64,000 nucleotides of DNA from Mycolicibacterium sp. TUM20985 (GTDB taxonomy: Bacteria > Actinomycetota > Actinomycetes > Mycobacteriales > Mycobacteriaceae), in assembly GCF_030295745.1 (NCBI RefSeq), contig NZ_AP027291.1, positions 744,001 through 808,000 of the forward strand, read 5' to 3'. Below, one piece after another: positions 40,900-49,217 of this stretch (the first letter of the stretch is position 1; every line of letters begins with the position of its first letter). A model generated the notes under the pieces. It worked only from the letters and a program-made list of their open reading frames with translations. It was not told where the DNA came from and did not search any database. Position numbers and translations under genes: made by a program.

Positions 40900-43245
40900 C
40901 TAGTGATTCCTTCCCTGGGTCTGCGCTTCGAGCAGTCCGACGATGCTGGCGGGGGTGGCGGGCAGCTGTGTCACGGTCACCCCGAGCGGGGCGAGGGCAT
41001 CGTTGATGGCGTTGATCACCGCCGGGGTGGACCCGATGGCGCCACCCTCGCCCACACCCTTGTAGCCGCCGATCCCCGGGCCGGGGATCTCCACGTGGCC
41101 GTACTCGATCGACGGCACCTCCGTCGCGGTCGGCAGCAGATAGTCGACGAACGTCGAGGACAGCGGGTTGCCGTCGTCGTCGTAGGCCAGGTTCTCGAGG
41201 AGGGCACCGCCGATGCCCTGCACGGTCCCGCCCGCGATCTGGCCTTCGACCACGTTCGGATTGATCATGGCGCCGACGTCTTCGCTGACGATGTACCGCG
41301 TCAGCGTGACGTGGCCGGTGGTGACGTCCACCTCGCAGGTGCAGACGTGAGTTGCGTTGGCCCAGTGGATCATCGCCGACGACGTGAAGCGTGTCGTCGC
41401 CTCCAGCGAGGCCGACGTACCGGGCGGCAGCTGCTGAGGCTCGTAGTAGGCGCGGTACGCCAGTTCAGCGAAGCTGACCGACGTCTCCGGGTCGGCCCGC
41501 AGCCGGGCTTGGGAGTTCGCGAGCTCGACTTCCTCGGGGGTGACGCCGAGCCGGTGCGCGGCCATCGCGACGATCCGCTCGCGCAGGATGCTGCCCGCCT
41601 CGTTCACGGCGCCCGCCGTCATGGGGCCGCTGCGACTGCCCTGGGTGCCCGCACCGTAGGGCGTCACCGCGGTGTCACCCTGGATGGTGGCCACGTCCTC
41701 GATGTTGGCGCCGAGGACGTCCGCGGTGAGCTGCACGACCGTCGTCTCGATGCTGTTCCCGGACGAGCCGCCGTTGACGTATACGTTGATCTTGCCGGTG
41801 GACTCCATCCGGATGGTGCAGCCCTCGGTAGCGAGATGACCGGTGGCGGCGGCCGTCGGCTCGATGTAGGCGGAGAACCCGAGGCCGAGGTAGCGACCCT
41901 GCGCCAGGGCCTCGGCCTGTTCCTTGCGGAAGCCCTCGTGGTCGAGGATCTTGACGGCCTGTTCGAAGGTATCGGCGGGGGCGACGTGGTCGTACGGCAT
42001 CCCGTTCGGGTTGACGTAGGGCATCTCGTCACCGCGCAGGATGTTGCGTCGCCGCAGCTCGACGGGGTCCATGTTCATCTTGCGGGCGGCGATGTCGATG
42101 AGGACTTCCCGGGCCAGGGTCTCGTACTGCCATGGTCCTCGATAAGCATGCAGCCCAACGGTATTGGAGAACACCGTCTGGTACGCGAAGCTGGCCTTGG
42201 GCACCCGGTAGGGCCCGGGGAAGAACATGCCGATGGCGGCCGTGGTGAGTACCGGGTAGGGCGTCGGGTACGCCCCGACGTCCTGGACGAAGTCGATGTC
42301 GACGGCGAGGAAGTGGCCGTCGTCATCGAAGGCCATCCGGGCCGTTCCGTCTACGTGCCGGGACTGGCCGGCGGACATCAGGTTCTCGCGGCGGTCCTCG
42401 ATCCACTTCAGCGCACCGGGCACCTTGCGGGCCGCGAGCAGGATGCACATGTCCTCGCGCATCGGGACGACCTTCTGTCCGAAGCCGCCACCGGTGTCGC
42501 GCATGATCACCCGGACGTGCTGGGCGGGAATGCCGAGAAGTCTTGCGCTGAAGGCGCGTAACTCGTGAGGTGTCTGCGTGGAGGCCCAGATGGTCAGCTC
42601 GCCGGTGGGCGCCGTCCACTCCACGACCAGTCCCCGCGTCTCGATGGGCACGGGTACGTAGGTCTGCTGGTAGACGTTCTCGCTCACGACGTACGCGGCC
42701 GACGAGAACACTTCCTCGTCCGGTGGCATGCCCGCCATGCCGCCCGCGACGTTGTCGGGGTAGGCGTCGTGGACCACCGCGACACCGGCCTCGGTGCCGC
42801 CGGTCGCCCTGCGGAAGTCGGCGACGGCGGGCAGGGGTTCGTAGTCGACGGCCACCAGGTCGGCGGCGTCCTCGGCGAGATACCTGCTATCGGCGATCAC
42901 CAAGGCAACCGGATCGCCGACGAACTTGACCTCGCCAGCGGCCAGTGGAGGACGCGGAGTATCGGTGATGTCCTTGCCCGCGACGGCGTGCCAGGCCTCC
43001 CGCACGTCGGCGTTGAGATCCTCGGCGGTGAAGACGGCGTGGATGCCGGCCAGGGCGAGTGCGGCGGTGGCGTCGATGCCGTTGATGCGGGCGTGGGCGA
43101 ACGGACTGCGGACGAAGCAGGCGTGCACCATCCCCGGGCGACTGACGTCGTCGACGAACGTGCCGTGTCCGGTGAGGAGCCGGTTGTCCTCCACACGGGG
43201 GACCCGCGTGCCGACGTAACGGGTCTCCGACTGGCTGACGGTCAC
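40900..43245 (-). CDS. Molybdenum hydroxylase large subunit (CoxL-like, not CODH form I)
   Basis: A 781-residue molybdopterin-cytosine-dinucleotide-type catalytic subunit. It shows GGGFGQK (about residue 254) and the catalytic-glutamate region GVGEGGAIGSTP near the C-terminus. The loop that is AYxCSFR in true CO dehydrogenase and AYRGAGR in form II reads AYRGPW here, so the substrate is not CO and is unknown (an aldehyde or N-heterocycle are options). GTG at 43245 follows GAGGAGAGAG; an earlier start at 43290 has no family sequence. Confidence 0.9.
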   Translation of the reverse strand: MTVSQSETRYVGTRVPRVEDNRLLTGHGTFVDDVSRPGMVHACFVRSPFAHARINGIDATAALALAGIHAVFTAEDLNADVREAWHAVAGKDITDTPRPPLAAGEVKFVGDPVALVIADSRYLAEDAADLVAVDYEPLPAVADFRRATGGTEAGVAVVHDAYPDNVAGGMAGMPPDEEVFSSAAYVVSENVYQQTYVPVPIETRGLVVEWTAPTGELTIWASTQTPHELRAFSARLLGIPAQHVRVIMRDTGGGFGQKVVPMREDMCILLAARKVPGALKWIEDRRENLMSAGQSRHVDGTARMAFDDDGHFLAVDIDFVQDVGAYPTPYPVLTTAAIGMFFPGPYRVPKASFAYQTVFSNTVGLHAYRGPWQYETLAREVLIDIAARKMNMDPVELRRRNILRGDEMPYVNPNGMPYDHVAPADTFEQAVKILDHEGFRKEQAEALAQGRYLGLGFSAYIEPTAAATGHLATEGCTIRMESTGKINVYVNGGSSGNSIETTVVQLTADVLGANIEDVATIQGDTAVTPYGAGTQGSRSGPMTAGAVNEAGSILRERIVAMAAHRLGVTPEEVELANSQARLRADPETSVSFAELAYRAYYEPQQLPPGTSASLEATTRFTSSAMIHWANATHVCTCEVDVTTGHVTLTRYIVSEDVGAMINPNVVEGQIAGGTVQGIGGALLENLAYDDDGNPLSSTFVDYLLPTATEVPSIEYGHVEIPGPGIGGYKGVGEGGAIGSTPAVINAINDALAPLGVTVTQLPATPASIVGLLEAQTQGRNH

Positions 43246-43352
43246 GCGCTCTCTCCTCAATCGCTTTCGCGTGTAAGTGGCGGGCGTCACATGACAGCGA
43301 CAGCGCCGTTATCGTACACGGAGAGCGCTGGTAGCAAAAAGGGAGAGTGACG

Positions 43353-44510
43353 TTATCGCACGTCGGGGAGTCCTGCCGGGGCGATCTCGTGGGCGTCGTG
43401 GTGAATGCGCGTGTGTACCTCGGCCAGCGGGCGGCCGCCACCGCCCCACCGCCGGGCGATGATCTCGGCGACGATCGACACGGCCGTCTCCTCGGGGGTG
43501 CGGGCGCCGAGATCTAGTCCGATGGGGCTGGACAGCCGACCCGTCTCGGCCTCCGTCAGGCCGATGTCCCGCAGGCGGTCGAGGCGGTCGGCATGCGTCT
43601 GCCGCGAGCCCATTGCGCCCACGTAGCCGACCCGGGGCAAGCGGAGCGCCACCGCGAGCACGGGCACGTCGAACTTGGGGTCGTGGGTGAGCACGCAGAT
43701 CACGGTTCTGGCGTCGATGCCCCCCGAGGCCTGCTGACCGGCGAGGTAGCGATCGGGCCAGTCGACGACCACCTCGTCGGCGGCGGGGAAACGCGCGGGG
43801 GTCGCGAAGACGGGTCGCGCGTCGCACACGGTGACGCGGTAGCCGAGCAGCGCGCCCTGCCGGGTGAGCGCCGCAGCGAAGTCGATGGCGCCGAAGACGA
43901 TCATCCGCGGCCGTGGGGCGTGACTGGCGACGAAGACCTCCATGCCCTCGCTCTGGCGTTGACCGTCCGGGCCGTAGGTGAGCACGGCGGTTCGCCCGGC
44001 AGCCAGCAGGCCGCGGGCGTCGTCGGCGACCGCGTCATCCGCGCGGGTCGATCCGAGCGAGCCCTCGGCGCGGGACTCGCCGATCACCAGCCGGCGCCCG
44101 ACCCACTCGACGTCGGGATGGGAGATCACCGTCGCCACCGCCGTCGGACGATGCGAGGCAATGTCGTCGGCGATGGCGTCGAGCTGCGGGAAGGTGCTGC
44201 GCGACAACGGCTCTGCAAAGATGTCGATGATCCCGCCGCAGGTCAGCCCGACGGCGAAGGCATCGTCGTCGGTGATGCCGTAGCGCTGCAGTTGGGGCCG
44301 CCCGGTGGCGACCACCTCACCGGCGAGATCGTAGACCGCCGCCTCGACGCAGCCACCCGACACCGAACCGGCGACCGTGCCGTCCGGCGACACCACCATG
44401 GCCGCCCCCGGCGCGCGGGGCGCCGACTTCATGGTGCGCACGACGGTCGCCAGGCCGGCCGTACCACCGGCCCGCCACACCGAGAGCAATTCATCCAGCA
44501 CGTCGCGCAC
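43353..44510 (-). CDS. XdhC/CoxI-family molybdenum cofactor maturation protein
   Basis: A 385-residue XdhC-type protein with an N-terminal XdhC domain (SVSGGCVEAAVYDLAGEV) and a C-terminal Rossmann-like domain (MIVFGAIDFAAALTRQGALLGYRVTVCDAR). Such proteins bind the molybdenum cofactor and load it, sulfurated, into the hydroxylase. It lies 107 bp upstream of the large-subunit gene and is the first gene of the cluster in the direction of transcription. Confidence 0.9.
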   Translation of the reverse strand: MRDVLDELLSVWRAGGTAGLATVVRTMKSAPRAPGAAMVVSPDGTVAGSVSGGCVEAAVYDLAGEVVATGRPQLQRYGITDDDAFAVGLTCGGIIDIFAEPLSRSTFPQLDAIADDIASHRPTAVATVISHPDVEWVGRRLVIGESRAEGSLGSTRADDAVADDARGLLAAGRTAVLTYGPDGQRQSEGMEVFVASHAPRPRMIVFGAIDFAAALTRQGALLGYRVTVCDARPVFATPARFPAADEVVVDWPDRYLAGQQASGGIDARTVICVLTHDPKFDVPVLAVALRLPRVGYVGAMGSRQTHADRLDRLRDIGLTEAETGRLSSPIGLDLGARTPEETAVSIVAEIIARRWGGGGRPLAEVHTRIHHDAHEIAPAGLPDVR

Positions 44511-44551
44511 GCTTCGAGTCTAGGTTCAGAACCCCACCGTTGGAGCCCCGC

Positions 44552-45031
44552 CTAAGCGGTCTTCTCCCACAGGCAGTCGCCGGTCAGGTCGATGGTGAAC
44601 AGCCTCGGTACCACCTCGAGCTTCAGCGGCTGACCCGGCTTCCCTTGGTCGGTGCGCGGCGGACCGACCGTCGGACTACCGGGAATGACGGCTGATTGAC
44701 TAGCGCGGCAATCGGTTTCGGGTGTCAACGGGGTCGCCGTCCAGTCACCCGACAGCAGCGTGGGATTGCGGCGGCCCTCACCGTGCAGCGTCATGACGGG
44801 GCCGTAGCTGAGCCAGCGGTCGCTGACCGGGTACGGATCGGCGACGGGCACCCATGCCACCCCCGTACAGACGAGCGGCCGAGTTTCACCGGTCGGCCAC
44901 GTCATCACGTCGGCGAGTTCGGCGGAGCACGACGAATCCGATTGCGGTGCCACGGGGTCGGCGGTGGCGACCGTCGGCGCGGACAGCGAGGCCGCGACGA
45001 GCGCTAACGCAATCAGGCTCAGTCGTAACAT
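44552..45031 (-). CDS. Exported protein of unknown function
   Basis: A 159-residue secreted protein with a signal peptide (LSLIALALVAASLSAPTVATA, cleavage about residue 25). The mature part has four cysteines and many Pro/Trp residues (MTWPTGETRPLVCTGVAWVPVADPYP). The family is not recognised. It starts 10 bp after the DUF4185 protein gene, so both are probably cotranscribed and exported together. Confidence 0.78.
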   Translation of the reverse strand: MLRLSLIALALVAASLSAPTVATADPVAPQSDSSCSAELADVMTWPTGETRPLVCTGVAWVPVADPYPVSDRWLSYGPVMTLHGEGRRNPTLLSGDWTATPLTPETDCRASQSAVIPGSPTVGPPRTDQGKPGQPLKLEVVPRLFTIDLTGDCLWEKTA

Positions 45032-45041
45032 GATTCGAGCC

Positions 45042-47204
45042 CTAGACCTTGGTGAGGTCGGTCTTCATCAGCATCACGTTGTACGGCGTGAAGAGCGACA
45101 GGTTCCAGTACAGATCGGTGCCGGTGCCCATCGTGGACGTCGACCACGGATGCATCATGGGGGCGTAGATGCCGCCGGACTGCTGACCCAGGAGAATCTT
45201 CGCGGTCGACCACGCCCCCTGCGGGGTGTCCGAGGTTCGCATGACGATGTTGTTGAACTGATCGCCGTGGAGGACGACGTACTTCTTCAGTTGCTTGTTG
45301 TACTGCACCGACATCTCGCTGACTTGGTTGCCGGGGTTCGCGACGCCACACGCACCGGTGTCCTGGCCGAACACCGGCGTCGCCGCGGCGGGGTTGTTCT
45401 TGTACCAGCCGGCCGGGGTGGCGCCGATGCCGAACCATCCGCCCGCCGAACCCTTGCTGTAGTACTCGTACTTGGTGGTGTCGAGGATGTCCTTCTCGGC
45501 CACCCGCGATACGTACGCCGCGCCCTGGCGACCGTTCGGCGTGCCGTAGTTGTAGACGTAGCCGTCGCCCGGTCGGACGAAGGCGCCCTGCTGGAAGTTG
45601 TTGTTGCCGCCATACGGCTGGTTGTAGCGCACCGAGGAGGGCGCGACGGTCCAGTTCTCGCCATTGTCGGTGGAGTACGCGATCGCGGAGTAGTTCGTCG
45701 ACCAGGTGCCAGCGGGACCCCAGTTCGTCACCGACATGAAGTTGACGTACTGCGTGACCCCGAACCGGGTACCGGGCGTCGGGACGGAGATGCCCGCGGT
45801 GGGGATCAACGTGATGCCGGCAGGCAAGCCGGAGGGGAAGATGATCTGCCGCGCGGTGGTCGGACTGCTCAACGGCGCGCCGCCGAACATGTTGCCGTTG
45901 AACCACTCTCCGTTGGGGATCGTCATGCCGTCGGAGAGGTTGGTGTCCGCGCTGCGGAGCAGCACGTTGAAGCGCCAGTTGCCCGTCATGTTGGCGCCAC
46001 TGAACGTATCGCCGAAGGCCATCAGCACCTGGTGCTCGTTGTACGGCGTCGTCGGATCGTCGACCATGCCGTTGTCCCAGATCACGCCAACATCGGTGCC
46101 GGTGATGCCGAAGCGGGTCAGCGTGTCGGCGATCAGCGGGTTGCCGGTCTGGTAGTTGCCCGTCACCCATTGGACGAATTGCGTCGACGGGCTCAGCTGA
46201 GCACCCGGCAGGGGAAAGTTCGGAATGTTGACGGCCGCGGCGGCGGCCTGCGCGAAGGCGGTGGTGGCCGCGGCCAGCGCGACCTCGGTGGTATCGACGG
46301 TCGCCGCCTGCGGCTGAGTGGCACCACCGGTGACGGCGGTGACGAAGTTCTCGAACTCGCGGCGGGCGAAGGCCAGCAGGGACCAGGCGAAGGGCGGTTC
46401 AGCCGGTGTGGTCGAGCCGGCGCCGATGAACGGGCTCAGCACCCAGTTGACGACGCTGGACACCATGTTGCTGACGATGGCCAGCGGGTTCTGCGGCGCT
46501 GCCGGAGCCGGGGTGGGCGTGGTCACCTCTACGGCCGCGACCCGGGCGACGGACGCCGTGCTGGTCGAGGCGACGGTGGAGACCACCGGCGCAGCGGCGG
46601 CCACCACTGCCGGCTTCGGCGCTGCGGCCACGGGCTCGGTCGTGGTCGCCTTTTGGACCGTGCCGGAGGAGACGGTCGGCGTAGTCGGTTTCGGCGTTGA
46701 GGCCGCCGCGGGGGTCGCGTTGGACGTCGGGTTCTTGCGCGGCGCGGTCGGTTCCGGGGCCGTGACCTCGGACTTGGGTTCGGTGACCGCGGGTTCGGGC
46801 TCGGGCTCGGTGACCGCGGGCTCGGGTTCGGTGACCTCTGGTTGGGGCGTCGCCGTCGGTTTCGTTGTCGACGTGCTGCCCGAGGTGCCGGTATTCGTCT
46901 GGGCACTGACCACCATGCCGCCGGAGGGCGCGTCGGAGGTCGGGCTCGAGGTCGTCGGCTCGTCGTCCGAGGAGTCCGGTGTACTGGTCGACGGCGTCGT
47001 GGCGTCCGGCGTCGAAGGCCCGGCAGCCGTTTCCTGATTGGGAGCGGTGTCACCCGACGTGGTCGTCGAGCTTGCCGAGCTCGCCGAACTGGTGGATGAC
47101 GTCTCGTCTGCGGCGGCGACCCCGTAGCCCGTGGCGATCGCAGTTCCGACCCCCAGAGCAACGGCTAGCGAGCCGACCCGACCGATGTACCTTGCGGCTC
47201 CCAT
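45042..47204 (-). CDS. Large exported protein with low-complexity N-terminus and DUF4185-type domain
   Basis: A 720-residue protein. It has a signal-like N-terminus (GSLAVALGVGTAIATGYGVAAAD), then about 190 residues of Ser/Thr/Pro/Glu-rich sequence with TEPEPAVTEPEPEP-type repeats. A mycobacterial linker region follows (residues about 230-350, with NPLAIVSNMVSSVVNWVLSPF), then a C-terminal domain of about 360 residues resembling DUF4185, a beta-propeller-like glycosidase-type fold. A surface or secreted carbohydrate-active role is inference. There is no PE/PPE motif. Confidence 0.82.
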   Translation of the reverse strand: MGAARYIGRVGSLAVALGVGTAIATGYGVAAADETSSTSSASSASSTTTSGDTAPNQETAAGPSTPDATTPSTSTPDSSDDEPTTSSPTSDAPSGGMVVSAQTNTGTSGSTSTTKPTATPQPEVTEPEPAVTEPEPEPAVTEPKSEVTAPEPTAPRKNPTSNATPAAASTPKPTTPTVSSGTVQKATTTEPVAAAPKPAVVAAAAPVVSTVASTSTASVARVAAVEVTTPTPAPAAPQNPLAIVSNMVSSVVNWVLSPFIGAGSTTPAEPPFAWSLLAFARREFENFVTAVTGGATQPQAATVDTTEVALAAATTAFAQAAAAAVNIPNFPLPGAQLSPSTQFVQWVTGNYQTGNPLIADTLTRFGITGTDVGVIWDNGMVDDPTTPYNEHQVLMAFGDTFSGANMTGNWRFNVLLRSADTNLSDGMTIPNGEWFNGNMFGGAPLSSPTTARQIIFPSGLPAGITLIPTAGISVPTPGTRFGVTQYVNFMSVTNWGPAGTWSTNYSAIAYSTDNGENWTVAPSSVRYNQPYGGNNNFQQGAFVRPGDGYVYNYGTPNGRQGAAYVSRVAEKDILDTTKYEYYSKGSAGGWFGIGATPAGWYKNNPAAATPVFGQDTGACGVANPGNQVSEMSVQYNKQLKKYVVLHGDQFNNIVMRTSDTPQGAWSTAKILLGQQSGGIYAPMMHPWSTSTMGTGTDLYWNLSLFTPYNVMLMKTDLTKV

Positions 47205-47344
47205 GCTGCCCCTTTAGACGTGGTGAAACATCCTTCCCCGACGGATGAGCAACATTGAATCGCAATCCCGACGAGCGCACTGGCGAAAGCCCGATTTCGT
47301 CACAGCCTTCCCACCAGTTTCCTTCGTCACGGTGGTCCGTCGCG
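47205..47344. other. Short intergenic region
   Basis: This 140-bp gap is the 5' side of the DUF4185 gene and the 3' side of the next gene on the same strand. No palindrome, KstR site or small gene was noticed. Confidence 0.4.
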
Positions 47345-47701
47345 TTACAGTTTGCCCAGGGCCTGTTCGTACAGCGCGAAGGCATCGGCCAGTCCGTCAC
47401 CCACCCAGGCGTCGACGATCCCGACCCTGTCGGCCACCAGCTGAATCTGAGTCACCCACGCTTCGAACCCCCGGTCGGTGCGTAGGGCGTCGATCTGCTC
47501 GCGGGTGCCCTGGATCAGGAGGAAGCCCCCCAAGTCCGTGCTCTGCGGCTTGAGGATCGCGGCGTCGAAGCGCTCGATGCGGCCCTCCCGAGAGAGCTGT
47601 TCGAGGTAGCCCGTGAGCGACGACTTGAGAAGTCCCAACGCCGTCTCTTCGCGTCCGCGGGCTGGGATGCCCCATGACACCCAGACGCCAGCTTCAGACA
47701 T
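47345..47701 (-). CDS. Small conserved cytoplasmic protein
   Basis: A 118-residue protein (MSEAGVWVSWGIPARGREETAL...) without signal or membrane segment. The pattern of short beta strands and helices (GVWVSWG, FDAAILKPQ, GGFLLIQGT) suggests a dimeric alpha-beta-barrel fold, but this is by eye only. No function is recognised. It is monocistronic or cotranscribed with the HNH gene upstream (40-bp gap). Confidence 0.7.
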   Translation of the reverse strand: MSEAGVWVSWGIPARGREETALGLLKSSLTGYLEQLSREGRIERFDAAILKPQSTDLGGFLLIQGTREQIDALRTDRGFEAWVTQIQLVADRVGIVDAWVGDGLADAFALYEQALGKL

Positions 47702-47741
47702 GGTTTCCTCCTCGGTTCGTCGAGATTCCCGTCACCGCCAT

Positions 47742-48146
47742 CTAATACGACTGCCCGTCGGCGTACCGCTGTCGCCGGAAGTGGCGGCCATTGCCGCGGT
47801 TCCGACTCTTGTACGTCGCCAACTGTGAGTCACAGTTCGGGCACACCAGTCGTAGGTTCTCCCGTCGGTTGTTGGTCGGGTTCCCGTCGATGTGGTCGAG
47901 CACCAGTGCGAGAGGCAGACCCAGCCACGTGCTCACTCCACCGCAGATCGCGCAGCAGCCGGACTGAGCCTCGGCGATGTACAGCCGAATGTAGTGACCA
48001 TCGTGGCTGTCGATGCGTGCCTCACCGGTCTCGAGCCAACGCCGCGTACTCGTGGTGCGCCGAGCCGCGGCCTGACACACATTGCCGCAGTAGACCTTCT
48101 GGCTGCGCTTCATGAGCGCCGAGCCGCAATGTCGACACTGCCTCAT
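47742..48146 (-). CDS. HNH endonuclease-family protein
   Basis: A 134-residue protein with an N-terminal CxxC zinc-finger-like segment (CRHCGSAL ... YCGNVC), a second CxxC (CCAICGG) and the HNH motif LDHIDGNPTNNRRENLRLVCPNC (about residues 84-106). Both metal-site cysteines and the D-H pair of the active site are present, so it may be a functional nuclease. ATG at 48146 is chosen over a start ten codons earlier. It lies beside tRNA-Thr and has no phage neighbours. Confidence 0.82.
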   Translation of the reverse strand: MRQCRHCGSALMKRSQKVYCGNVCQAAARRTTSTRRWLETGEARIDSHDGHYIRLYIAEAQSGCCAICGGVSTWLGLPLALVLDHIDGNPTNNRRENLRLVCPNCDSQLATYKSRNRGNGRHFRRQRYADGQSY

Positions 48147-48192
48147 GGGGCAGAGGATACGACCGGCTACCGACAACCAGTCGTGCCGCTAT

Positions 48193-48267
48193 TGGAGCCC
48201 CCTATCGGGATCGAACCGATGGCCTACGCTTTACAAGAGCGTTGCTCTACCGCTGAGCTAAGGAGGC
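48193..48267 (-). tRNA. tRNA-Thr (anticodon TGT)
   Basis: This forms a complete cloverleaf on the minus strand. The 7-bp acceptor stem begins GCCTCCT and ends AGGGGGC, followed by T and an encoded CCA. The D-arm is AGCTCAGCGGTAGAGC. The anticodon stem ACGCT/AGCGT has loop CTTGTAA, giving anticodon TGT. The T-arm is ATCGG-TTCGATC-CCGAT. Without CCA the gene covers 48196-48267. Confidence 0.96.
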
Positions 48268-48290
48268 TTGGACAGGGTCAGCCTATCGGT

Positions 48291-49106
48291 TCACTCGTCG
48301 GGGTCGATGATCCGCTGCGAGGTCACCGGGCGCGGTGTCGGCCGCCGCCCGCGGGCCCGCGGCATCGGAATCCGGCCGGCGATGTTGCTGAGCGGATTGA
48401 CCACCTGACTGAGGGTGTTGACCGCGTCGTACAGCGCGTCGATGGTCGGGGCCAGCGCCTCGAGTCCCGGAGCCAACCGGTTCAGGGTGTCGGCGACGTC
48501 GGCAAGTCTGATTAGCGGACCGTTCTCCGCGGTCAGTGTGTCGAGCAACCCGCCCTCGGCGAGCAGCTTGTCCGCCACGCCGTCCTCGCGCAGGACTCGC
48601 TCGATGAGCCCGTCGTTGGCCAGCAGCTGATCGGCCAGCCCGCCCGGTGCGATGAGCCGAGAGATCGCGCCGTCGTCGGTCGTCATGCGGTCGATCAACC
48701 CGCCCTCGGACGTCATCTGGTCGATCAGTCCGCCGGGCGCCACCGCGCGCGCGACGGGGCCGGTCTCCGCTGTCAGCCGGTCGAGCAGGCCACCGTCGGC
48801 GGTCAGTTGATCGACGAGGCCCCCGGGTTTGAGCAGGCGATTGAGCGGGCCGTCCGGTGCCAGGGCTCGGCCCAGCGGAGCGTCGTCGTCCATTAGGTGG
48901 GCCAGCCGATTGGCCCGGTCGACGGCGTCCTCGAGGCCGAGCAGCTGGGCAAATGACGATCTGTTGACGGGCACCCCGCCGTCGCTCAGCCCGCGCTGGA
49001 CGACGTTCAGCGTCTCGCTCGCGATGCCGAGCCCCATTTCGGCCACCGCGACGCCGATGCGCACCGGAGCGGTCGCGACGTCGACGAGGGCTTTGCCGAG
49101 ATTCAT
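48291..49106 (-). CDS. Decapeptide-repeat protein upstream of phoP
   Basis: A 271-residue protein with a hydrophobic N-terminal helix (residues about 5-35), twelve consecutive exact 10-residue repeats (77-196) with a degenerate thirteenth, and a basic Pro/Arg-rich tail. The repeat consensus is roughly L-x-D-Q/R-L-x-x-D/E-x-G. Units with PGG or PDG recur every third repeat, giving a 30-residue superperiod. A solenoid or helical-hairpin rod is likely. Its position next to phoP resembles Rv0756c as I recall; its function is unknown. It is divergent from phoP. Confidence 0.8.
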   Translation of the reverse strand: MNLGKALVDVATAPVRIGVAVAEMGLGIASETLNVVQRGLSDGGVPVNRSSFAQLLGLEDAVDRANRLAHLMDDDAPLGRALAPDGPLNRLLKPGGLVDQLTADGGLLDRLTAETGPVARAVAPGGLIDQMTSEGGLIDRMTTDDGAISRLIAPGGLADQLLANDGLIERVLREDGVADKLLAEGGLLDTLTAENGPLIRLADVADTLNRLAPGLEALAPTIDALYDAVNTLSQVVNPLSNIAGRIPMPRARGRRPTPRPVTSQRIIDPDE

Positions 49107-49154
49107 GGAGTTCAGTGTATGGCGACGGTCACACCGAGGAACCCCGGGCGTAAC

Positions 49155-49172
49155 TCACAGGAACCTCACAGT
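49155..49172 (+). promoter_or_regulatory. PhoP-box-like direct repeat upstream of phoP
   Basis: TCACAGG-AACC-TCACAGT is a 7-bp direct repeat with a 4-bp spacer (11-bp period). This matches the known PhoP site of mycobacteria, TCACAGC-N4-TCACAGC, in six of seven positions of each half. It lies 46 bp before the phoP start and 49 bp before the divergent decapeptide-repeat gene, so PhoP autoregulation is likely and control of the divergent gene is possible. Confidence 0.8.
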
Positions 49173-49217
49173 GCCCATGCAGCGTCATGGCACCGGAATG
49201 GGAGGACATTGAGGTGC

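Noticed and set aside
40900..43245. Annotation as carbon monoxide dehydrogenase
   Set aside because: The active-site loop reads AYRGPW, not the AYxCSFR of true CODH, so only the family assignment is kept.
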